From contig CAMVFE010000005.1 in the NCBI GenBank assembly GCA_947166705.1, forward strand, positions 1 through 64,000: 64,000 bases of DNA. Reading direction: 5' to 3'. The notes beneath the pieces were generated by a model. That model searched no databases. It had not been told where the DNA came from and saw only the letters and a program-made list of their open reading frames with translations. The stretch's first letter is position 1, and the number at the start of each line of letters is the position of its first letter. Shown here one piece after another: positions 56,803 through 64,000 of the stretch. The position numbers were made by a program, and so were the translations under genes. This stretch comes from an uncultured Clostridia bacterium. GTDB taxonomy: Bacteria > Bacillota > Clostridia > Christensenellales > Aristaeellaceae.

Positions 56803-57966
56803 TCAGACCGGCAGCGCCTTCTCCATCAGCCGCATGCACATCCGCCCGTTGTGGTACGGGCACTTCCATTCCTCCACCATCGGCCGCTCCGTCGGCCGGC
56901 CGTCCTCGTACACGGACCAGTACCACTCCCCGTTCGGCCGGGGATCGACGATCAGCCGCCGGATGGCGGCCCACTGGATCCGCAGGTCCCGCAGCCAGTC
57001 CTCCTCTCCGGTCAGGCTCCAGCCCTCGGCGAACCCGAGCATGGTTTCCGCCTGAACCCACCAGATCCGAAGCTCGTCGTCCTTTCCGTCCACGCATTCG
57101 TTTTTCAGCCCGTGGTCGGTGAAGGCCCGTTCCCTTACGCTCCGCAGCAGATCCAGGCACATCCTCCGCACCGGCTCCCGGCGGTCCTCCGGCAGCACCG
57201 TCTCCGCCGCGTCCCACAGCAGCCATCCGCTCTCGATGTCGTGGCCGTAGCTCTGCATGTCCAGCAGCGGCCGGTATTCGGCATCGCAGAACACCTCCAG
57301 CCGGTGTCTGCCGGGATTGTAGAACTTCTCCAGGAAGATTCCCAGCTGCCTTTCCACCAGTGCGCCCAGTGCGGCGTCCGGCTCCGCCCGGTACAGCTCC
57401 GTGTAGCCCTCCAGCACGTGCAGCAGCGTGTTCATCGTCCGGGAGGCCATGACGCCGTTCTCGCTCAGCTTCTCGTTGCTCTCCGGCGAGAAGTCCGCCC
57501 GGTACGCCTCCCCGTATCCGTTGTATACCGTGCACTTTTCCTCGATCACCCGCCGAAGCGCCCGGGCCTTCTCCAGCGCCTCCGCCTTCCCCGTCAGCCG
57601 GTAGTAGGCCGCCAGCCCGTAGATGGCGAAGGCCTGGCAGTAGGTGTGCTTCGTCGTGTCTGCCGGCCGTCCGTCGAAGGTAATGCTCCAGTATACCCCG
57701 CCGTTTTCCCGGTCCTCGAAGCCCTTCAGTGCCTCGTAGGCCCAGTCGGCGTATTCCCGGTACTCTGCGCTCCCCAGCAGCCGTGCCGCCGTGGAGAAGG
57801 TCCACAGGATCCGGCTGTGCAGGATGCAGCCCTTGTCCGCCTCCCGGTGGACCCGCAGCTCCTTGTCCGCGTAGCCGTAGAAGCCTCCGTACCGTTCATC
57901 CTTCAGCCCTTCCCAGAAGGGAAGGATTTTTCCCGTCAGATGTTCCCGCATTTCGTCCCCGATCAT
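56803..57966 (-). CDS. AGE family epimerase (cellobiose 2-epimerase-like)
   Basis: LPFWEGLKDERYGGFYGYADKELRVHREADKGCILHSRILWTFSTAARL; NTLLHVLEGYTELY; DIESGWLLWDAAE. Confidence 0.87.
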   Translation of the reverse strand: MIGDEMREHLTGKILPFWEGLKDERYGGFYGYADKELRVHREADKGCILHSRILWTFSTAARLLGSAEYREYADWAYEALKGFEDRENGGVYWSITFDGRPADTTKHTYCQAFAIYGLAAYYRLTGKAEALEKARALRRVIEEKCTVYNGYGEAYRADFSPESNEKLSENGVMASRTMNTLLHVLEGYTELYRAEPDAALGALVERQLGIFLEKFYNPGRHRLEVFCDAEYRPLLDMQSYGHDIESGWLLWDAAETVLPEDRREPVRRMCLDLLRSVRERAFTDHGLKNECVDGKDDELRIWWVQAETMLGFAEGWSLTGEEDWLRDLRIQWAAIRRLIVDPRPNGEWYWSVYEDGRPTERPMVEEWKCPYHNGRMCMRLMEKALPV

Positions 57967-58019
57967 GCCAGACTCCCCTTTCCGTCCTCTCGGTCCCATT
58001 TTCCCTTTTCAGTTTTCCC

Positions 58020-59219
58020 TCAGAATACGTATTTTTCCAGCCGGTCAAAGGCTTCCTTCATCTTATGGAAGGGAAGCGCCAGGTTCATCCGGATCCCCCA
58101 GGGATCGTGGAACATCCGCCCGTCCTGCCAGGCGACGCCGACGTCCGTCCCCCGTTTCTGCAGCTCCGCGATGGTCATCCCGTGCGCCCGGCACCATTCC
58201 TCGCAGTGGAGGAAGAGCATGTAGGTTCCCTCGGGCTTCTGCAGCGAAACGCCCCCGAACCGGTCCCGGATCACGCCGCAGGCATAGTTGACGTTTCCGG
58301 ACAGCACCTCCCGCAGCTGCCGGACCCATTCCTCCCCCTCCGGGCTGTAGGCGCCGGTCAGCGCGTGCATGGACAGCACGTTCATCGCGTTGTAGGCGCA
58401 GAGAGAGGCCTCCTTCTCCTGCCGCTCCCGCAGCCAGGAGTTGTAGATGATGTGATAGCTCCCCACCAGCCCCGCCAGGTTGAAGGTTTTGGAGGGCGCG
58501 TAGAAGGCGGCGGTATGCTCCCGGGCGTATTCGCTCACGGACTGGGTGGGCGTGTGCCGGTGGCCGTTTAGCAGCAGGTCGGACCAGATCTCGTCGGAGA
58601 TCACCCAGACCCCGTGCTTCTCGAAGACGTCCATCGCCTCGCGGATCTCCTCCGGCGTCCACACGCGGCCGCAGGGGTTGTGCGGGTTGCAGAAGATCGC
58701 GGCGTGAACCCGGTTTTCAACGATCTTCCGCTCCAGGTCCGCGCAGTCGATCCGCCAGACGCCGTCCCCGTCCCGCCGCATGGGGTTCTCCACCAGGCGG
58801 TATCCGTTGTTCTCCAGCACGTGGCAGAACCCGATGTACACCGGCGTCTGGACCAGCACCGCGTCCCCCCGGGAGCAGAGCACGTTCAGCGCGGAAACGA
58901 CCCCGCCGAGGACGCCGTTCTCGTATCCGATATGCTCCCGGGCGAGGCCGTCCGCGCCGTTCCGGGTCTTCTGCCAGCGGATAATCGCGTCGTAGTAGGC
59001 GTCGGAGGGCTCGAAATATCCGAAGGCCGGATGGCTCACCCGGCGGGAAACCGCCTCCTGAATCGCGGGGCAGGTGGCGAAGTTCATGTCCGCGACCCAC
59101 ATGGGGATGGCGTCGAGGCCCCCCCGGGCACCTGCGGGGGCGCCGCCCTTCCCGATCCCGTCCACGGCGATGGCGTCCATCCCCCGCCGCTCAAGCATGG
59201 TCTCAAAATCGTATTTCAA
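58020..59219 (-). CDS. PatB/MalY-like PLP-dependent C-S lyase/aminotransferase
   Basis: IPMWVADMNFATCPAIQEAVSRRVSHPAFGYFEPSDAYYDAIIRW; CNPHNPCGRVWTPEEI; SDEIWSDLLL; APSKTFNLAGL. Confidence 0.93.
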   Translation of the reverse strand: MKYDFETMLERRGMDAIAVDGIGKGGAPAGARGGLDAIPMWVADMNFATCPAIQEAVSRRVSHPAFGYFEPSDAYYDAIIRWQKTRNGADGLAREHIGYENGVLGGVVSALNVLCSRGDAVLVQTPVYIGFCHVLENNGYRLVENPMRRDGDGVWRIDCADLERKIVENRVHAAIFCNPHNPCGRVWTPEEIREAMDVFEKHGVWVISDEIWSDLLLNGHRHTPTQSVSEYAREHTAAFYAPSKTFNLAGLVGSYHIIYNSWLRERQEKEASLCAYNAMNVLSMHALTGAYSPEGEEWVRQLREVLSGNVNYACGVIRDRFGGVSLQKPEGTYMLFLHCEEWCRAHGMTIAELQKRGTDVGVAWQDGRMFHDPWGIRMNLALPFHKMKEAFDRLEKYVF

Positions 59220-59241
59220 GCCCGTTCCTCCTCTCCGGATC

Positions 59242-61122
59242 TCAGAGCTTCAGCTCCGTGAATTCCTTCATGGGCAGCGGCGGGGAGTAGTAATATCCCT
59301 GCAGGTAGTTGCACCCGATCTCCCGGACAGTCTGCGCCATCTCCCGGCTCTCGATGCCCTCCGCCGTCACGCTCAGCCGCATCTCCCGGAAGGCCTGGAC
59401 CAGCGCCGGCAGCAGCGGGTCGGGGTTCCGGCAGTAGCTGCGGATAACCTCCATATCGATCTTGATGTTGGTAAAGGGGTACTGGCGGACCCGGGACAGG
59501 TTGGAGTATCCGCTCCCGTAGTCGTCCAGCACGAACTCGAATCCCTTTTCGTGCAGGGCCAGGATCTGGTCCTGCAGCAGCGCGAAGTCGATGATGGACT
59601 GCTCCGTGATTTCCAGATGGATCATCTTCTCGTCCACGCCGTATTCCGCCAGGATCCGCGCGAAGGCTTCGGGCACGTCCCGGGAAAGGAACTGCACCGG
59701 CGACAGGTTCACGTTGATCCACCGGACGCCCATCGCCTCCATGTCATGGTCCCGGATAAAGCGGCACACCCGGGTCAGCACCTGCTCGCCCAGCCGCGCG
59801 ATGTAGCCTTCCCTCTCCGCCATGGTGATGAACAGATCGGGGCGGATCAGCCGTCCCGCCTCGTCCCGCAGCCGCACCAGGGCCTCGGCGGCGATCAGCT
59901 TTCCGGTTTCGCAGTCCACCAGCGGCTGCAGGAAAACCTCCAGCCCGTCCTCGTCCAGCGCCTTCTCCAGGCGCTGGCGGATCTCCAGCTTCCGGTTGAG
60001 CTCGATGAGGGATTCGGTCAGCGACCGGCTTTCGTCGTGCCGGTCGCCGCGGCTGATCTCGTCCAGGGAGATCATCAGGGTATTGATCAGGCTCTCTCCG
60101 CTGGTATCCAGCGTTTCCGTGTCGGCCTCGACGAAGGCGACCGCCATCCGCAGCTCCCCGCCGCTGATGGGCCAGGGCCGGGAGAACCGTTCCCGCACCT
60201 GCTCCCGGACCGCCGTCATGTCCGGCCTGTTCTCGCCGACCAGGGCAAAGTTGCCGCTGCGCATGTAGAAGGCGGCCATGGAGGGAAAGCTCTCCTTCAG
60301 CCACCGGTTGATCCCGGTCATGGCCTCCTCCGTCTGCCGGCCCCCGAAGATCTCCCGGTGCTCGCTGTAGTTCCGGATGGTGAACCCGAGGACGCGGCAG
60401 TGCCGCCGCAGGCGCTGGTTTTCCTCCAGCATCGCCCGCAGCGCCGGCAGGTTGAAGATGTACCCCTGCTCCGCCAGGTACCGGTCCGGGTTCACGAAGG
60501 AAATGAAAACCACGATCAGCGCCGCCAGCGTGAAGGCGCCGTTCACCGTGTATTCAGGCATCAGCATCCGGATCAGGTTGCCCGCCAGCAGGATCGCCTG
60601 CAGGAACAGCAGGCTGGCCGTCTCGAAGAAGCCCAGCTCCCGGATATGGCGCAGCACGGCGATCGTGGAAAACAGTATGTAGGCGATGCCGTTAAAGAAG
60701 ATCATGTTGATCAGCGGCCCCGCCCGCCATCCCTCCCGGATCCGGAACACGATTCCGGTCACCGGCGTGGAAAGCAGGATCGCCAGGCAGGGATAATAGA
60801 CGGCAGGCGCTAGCACGCTCAGCCTGGCCCGCTTCAGGAGGCGCGAGTCAAGATAGCTGACCGTGAAGTTGAAGAACATATAGGACATGGACAGATAGAA
60901 AATCTGAAAAAGCAGGTTGACCGTCCAGAGCGCGGGGGCCCGGGAAGCCGCCGAAGCGTTCATCCGCGAGGCGGCGTACTCGAAGGCCGCCATTCCCGTC
61001 GCGATGGTCACCAGCGCCAGGAAGATGCGGTTCAGCCGGATCGGCACCCGTGGCCGGAAAAGAAAGTATCCCATGATGACCAGCAGGATCATCAGCACCG
61101 TTACGACGAGGCTGTAGTTCAT
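59242..61122 (-). CDS. Multi-TM protein with degenerate GGDEF and intact-looking EAL domain
   Basis: N-terminal TM segments; RSGNFAL at GGDEF position; EALVRL, NVNLSPVQF, HLEITEQ, LDDYGSGYSNL, IKIDMEVI, TAEGIES, QGYYYSPPLP. Confidence 0.87.
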   Translation of the reverse strand: MNYSLVVTVLMILLVIMGYFLFRPRVPIRLNRIFLALVTIATGMAAFEYAASRMNASAASRAPALWTVNLLFQIFYLSMSYMFFNFTVSYLDSRLLKRARLSVLAPAVYYPCLAILLSTPVTGIVFRIREGWRAGPLINMIFFNGIAYILFSTIAVLRHIRELGFFETASLLFLQAILLAGNLIRMLMPEYTVNGAFTLAALIVVFISFVNPDRYLAEQGYIFNLPALRAMLEENQRLRRHCRVLGFTIRNYSEHREIFGGRQTEEAMTGINRWLKESFPSMAAFYMRSGNFALVGENRPDMTAVREQVRERFSRPWPISGGELRMAVAFVEADTETLDTSGESLINTLMISLDEISRGDRHDESRSLTESLIELNRKLEIRQRLEKALDEDGLEVFLQPLVDCETGKLIAAEALVRLRDEAGRLIRPDLFITMAEREGYIARLGEQVLTRVCRFIRDHDMEAMGVRWINVNLSPVQFLSRDVPEAFARILAEYGVDEKMIHLEITEQSIIDFALLQDQILALHEKGFEFVLDDYGSGYSNLSRVRQYPFTNIKIDMEVIRSYCRNPDPLLPALVQAFREMRLSVTAEGIESREMAQTVREIGCNYLQGYYYSPPLPMKEFTELKL

Positions 61123-61295
61123 ATCTTGCAGTCCCTTTCCCGCGGGGGTTCTTGGTTCAGAACCGGGACGCCGTCTCCCCCGCCGTCCGCGGCGGAAAAT
61201 GTGCGGTCTCATCCGGCTTTTTTTATACCATAATACGCCCGGATTGTCAAAACCGCGCGCCCTGTGCTATGATGTCCCCGTCAGGGATTCGTGAA

Positions 61296-61391
61296 GGCAG
61301 AGTAGCGTTTTCCGCGTCAAGTGTTCATGAACGGGGAGTTGTCATGAAACGAAGCGGTCCGCCGCGCGGTGGAAAATGCGCATCCCGCTGC
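61296..61391 (+). promoter_or_regulatory. Tetrahydrofolate (THF) riboswitch upstream of folT-like gene
   Basis: ggcagagtagcgttttccgcgtcaagtgttcatgaacggggagttgtcatgaaacgaagcggtccgccgcgcggtggaaaatgcgcatcccgctgc; CGTTTTCC/GGAAAATG and TTCATGA/TCATGAA helices. Confidence 0.92.
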
Positions 61392-61465
61392 TTTTCCGGC
61401 AGGAAGCCTCTGCGAATCGCATGCGATTCCGCGTTTGCCGTTTTGGCTGAAAGGAGGCTTTTTTC

Positions 61466-62566
61466 ATGCGGAAACAGGTAAATGATACCCGTCTTTTCAA
61501 AACGCCCTTCAGCAGGGAATACTGGCGTCTCGCCCTCGCGGAGCTCCGGAATCCGCGAATGCTGGTCTTCGCGGCCCTCATCCTCGCCCTCCGGATCGCG
61601 CTCAAGCCGTTCAAGATTCCCATCGTGGCCGACCTGAGCGAAGGGCTGGGCTTCATTGTCAACGCCTTCGGCTCCATGGTCTACGGTCCGGTGGTCGCCC
61701 TGCTCAGCGGCGCGCTGTCGGACGCCCTGGGCTTCATGCTTTTCCCCAGCGGGGTGTATTTCCCGCCCTTCATGATCACGGAGATGGCCGGCTCCTTCGT
61801 CTTCGCCCTGTTCCTTTACCGGGCGGAGATCTCGGTGCCCCGCCTGCTTCTCTGCCGCTTCAGCATCTGCCTCTTCGTCAATGTCATCCTCGCCTATCCG
61901 ATCTGGCTCTGGTATTACGCGGTCGCGCTCGGCCGGCCCTATCCCATCGCCCTGATCCGGATCGTCAAGAATCTGGCGCTCTTCCCGGTGGAGGCCGTGA
62001 TCCTCGCGGTGGTTTTCCGGCATATTCTCCCGCCCTTCCGGCGGATGGGCCTCGTCCGCAGCGGCTCCGACGCGCTCCGCTTCACGAAGCGCCACGCCGT
62101 CCTTCTGGCGGCGCTGGTGGTTCTCGGCGCGGGAACGGTCGGCGGCTATTTTGTCTATGATTACAATACGAAATCCTTCAGCGCGGACTACACGCCTTCC
62201 GAGCGTCTGGAGACGAACCGGCGGATGAACGCCGCCGTCGCCGCCCGCTCCTCCCTCGGGCCGGAGGATACCCTGGTCACCGTTGTCGAAAGCGCCCGCT
62301 CCGCCGTCGGGAACCCGGATATGACCTATCAGCTCGCCGTCTACCGGATCGATCCGGAAGCCTTCGCCCGGAATCAGGCGCAGGCGGAGGCGGATCTGGC
62401 CGCCGGAAAGGAGGGTGCGAAGCCCTATAACCTGGATACCCTTATGGGATACTCCAAAACCCCCGCGTCCAAGGACGACGCGCTGATCCGCGCCGCCTCC
62501 GCCGTGCTGGTTGAGAAGAAAAAGACGGGAGAATTCGTCTCCCTGGAGCTCTGGGAGGAAAAGTAG
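61466..62566 (+). CDS. folT: Folate-type ECF transporter S component (FolT-like) with C-terminal extension
   Basis: ALILALRIALKPFKIPIVADLSEGLGFIVNAFGSMVYGPVVALLSGALSDALGFMLFPSGVYFPPFMITEM; downstream of THF riboswitch. Confidence 0.85.
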   Translation: MRKQVNDTRLFKTPFSREYWRLALAELRNPRMLVFAALILALRIALKPFKIPIVADLSEGLGFIVNAFGSMVYGPVVALLSGALSDALGFMLFPSGVYFPPFMITEMAGSFVFALFLYRAEISVPRLLLCRFSICLFVNVILAYPIWLWYYAVALGRPYPIALIRIVKNLALFPVEAVILAVVFRHILPPFRRMGLVRSGSDALRFTKRHAVLLAALVVLGAGTVGGYFVYDYNTKSFSADYTPSERLETNRRMNAAVAARSSLGPEDTLVTVVESARSAVGNPDMTYQLAVYRIDPEAFARNQAQAEADLAAGKEGAKPYNLDTLMGYSKTPASKDDALIRAASAVLVEKKKTGEFVSLELWEEK

Positions 62567-62695
62567 CGTCTCCCCGCGCTCCGGTCAGTCGGATCTCCTC
62601 AGTTGATCGGTTGATGCGCCGCCGTCCTCCCCTGCGGCCGGGCGCTCCCCCATTCGGATCGGGCCTCCGTCCTCCCCTGCCCCGTTCAAATCAAA

Positions 62696-62746
62696 GCGGC
62701 GCCGCCCTCTCTCCCTTCGGGAGCCTGAGGCGCGGCGCCGTTTTTC
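62696..62746 (+). terminator. Rho-independent terminator after folT
   Basis: cggcgccgc...gcggcgccgttttt. Confidence 0.85.
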
Positions 62747-62780
62747 TGATTGTATTCTTCTTTTCCCTGTTTCCTTCCGC

Positions 62781-63866
62781 CTATGCTTTTCTTCTGCGGT
62801 CGTGCTGCATATAGTAGGCGCTCTTGTCCTCGTACATCCGCTGGTCGCTGATCCGGATCAGCTCGTCGACGGATTCGTTCTCCGTCTTCGCGGCGAAGCC
62901 CACGGCGGCGGAAAGGCCGATCCGCCAGATCTCCCGCTGTATGCCCTGCACGATCTGCGCGGCATGGTTTTCCTCGGTCTGCAGGAACAGGATCATGAAT
63001 TCGTCCCCGCCAATCCGGTAGGGCAGAATGCCCTTCTCCCGGATTTCGCCCAGCACCCGGCCGATGGAGATCAGGGCCCGATCCCCGGCGTCGTGGCCCA
63101 GCTCGTCGTTGATCCGCTTCAGCCCGTTCATGTCGATCGACGCGGCGGCGGAAACCGCGCCCCGCAGGTTCCGGCAGTCGTCGTAGAAGGTCATCCGGTT
63201 CCACAGCTGGGTCAGCGGATCATGGTCCATGTCCTGGGTCCGCAGGAAGTGATAGAAGGTCAGGACGCTGATCAGCACGCAGGGCAGGACCGTCAGCTCG
63301 TCCATCAGCACGTCCACGATCATGCTCCCGATGCACCCCAGGGCGCAGGAGTATATCATCAGCGTATCCCCGGCCCGCCGGTCCCTGAAGCGCAGGTGGA
63401 TGGCCAGCAGGATCAGGACCAGGTACCCGATGCAGACGATGAACATCGTGTATCCCAGCGGTCCCCGGTTGAAGGAGTATTCTTCATCGAAGAAAAAGGT
63501 CAGCGGAGAGAACAGCGCCGTGTAGTACAGCGCGGCGTTCACGATCACCGGGATCCACAGGAACCATTTTTTTCTTCCCGCCGGCCAGATCACCAGCAGG
63601 AAGCCCAGCACCGCCACCGGCCGAAGGGAATAGCCGGCGATGGAGGTCATCAGCCGCAGCGTCCTCCGCCCGGGATCCAGCTGGGCGTATTTTTCCAGGA
63701 TATCCTGGACGATCAGCAGCGCGCACACCCCGACGGTCAGCCAGAAACTGCCCTGATGCACCCGCTCCGAGAGGATGCTCCTCCCCTTCAGAATGAAGAT
63801 GAGAATCACGATCAGCACGATGGCCAGATAATGCTCTCCGGTAAAGAGCGCCGTCATCTCCGTCAT
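62781..63866 (-). CDS. Multi-TM diguanylate cyclase (GGDEF)
   Basis: DHDPLTQLWNRMTFYDD; INDELGHDAGDRALISIGRVL; YRIGGDEFMILF. Confidence 0.92.
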   Translation of the reverse strand: MTEMTALFTGEHYLAIVLIVILIFILKGRSILSERVHQGSFWLTVGVCALLIVQDILEKYAQLDPGRRTLRLMTSIAGYSLRPVAVLGFLLVIWPAGRKKWFLWIPVIVNAALYYTALFSPLTFFFDEEYSFNRGPLGYTMFIVCIGYLVLILLAIHLRFRDRRAGDTLMIYSCALGCIGSMIVDVLMDELTVLPCVLISVLTFYHFLRTQDMDHDPLTQLWNRMTFYDDCRNLRGAVSAAASIDMNGLKRINDELGHDAGDRALISIGRVLGEIREKGILPYRIGGDEFMILFLQTEENHAAQIVQGIQREIWRIGLSAAVGFAAKTENESVDELIRISDQRMYEDKSAYYMQHDRRRKA

Positions 63867-63951
63867 CCTCTTCTCCCCTTTCCCCGCGGCTTCCTCCGGG
63901 CCCTGCCGTCCCGGCCGCGCCCGGATCCCTTATCCCGAATCCGTTTTTCAC

Positions 63952-63980
63952 ATTTTATCGGGAAACCCCGCGTCTGTCAA
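63952..63980 (-). promoter_or_regulatory. Sigma-A promoter for the GGDEF gene
   Basis: Minus strand TTGACA-N17-TAAAAT. Confidence 0.75.
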
Positions 63981-64000
63981 ACGAACCTGCCCGCCGACGT

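Noticed and set aside
56341-58224. 627-aa plus-strand ORF
   Set aside because: Antisense to the GH130 and epimerase genes; no domain signal.
61152-61481. 109-aa plus-strand ORF upstream of folT
   Set aside because: Overlaps the THF riboswitch and its expression platform; no coding signature.

Overview
The window is a GC-rich, gene-dense chromosomal segment. Gene content (LoaP-type NusG paralog, BMP-family nucleoside ABC systems, DegV proteins, NfnAB-like pair, SAM-I and THF riboswitches) points to a Clostridia-like Firmicute; this taxonomic placement is inference. I see no phage, transposase or CRISPR array. Ordinary content: a sugar ABC operon led by a NusG/LoaP-like gene; two complete BMP-type nucleoside/nucleobase uptake operons, one with xpt and one next to udk/tdk; DUF368 transporter; long-form HPF; AI-2E transporter; NfnAB-like flavoproteins; MscL; HerA-like ATPase; araD-like aldolase; KtrAB; metK; a two-component system; pyrH; tdk; udk; typA; prfC; tRNA-Leu; rpsB-tsf; GH130 plus AGE-type epimerase; PatB-like lyase; an EAL protein; FolT; and a GGDEF protein. 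Most notable: (1) a 1742-aa protein (15810-21038) whose C-terminal third carries actin/Hsp70-like (ASKHA) phosphate-loop motifs and whose N-terminus looks like a degenerate tubulin/FtsZ-like Rossmann domain, heading a co-directional cluster with a SpoU methyltransferase, a ParB-like/BMP fusion and a metallophosphoesterase; (2) a ~215-nt structured RNA candidate (about 32178-32395) with its own consensus promoter and a long closing stem upstream of a zinc-ribbon gene; (3) recognisable THF and SAM-I riboswitches. All calls come from reading sequence and the supplied ORFs; no database search was run.
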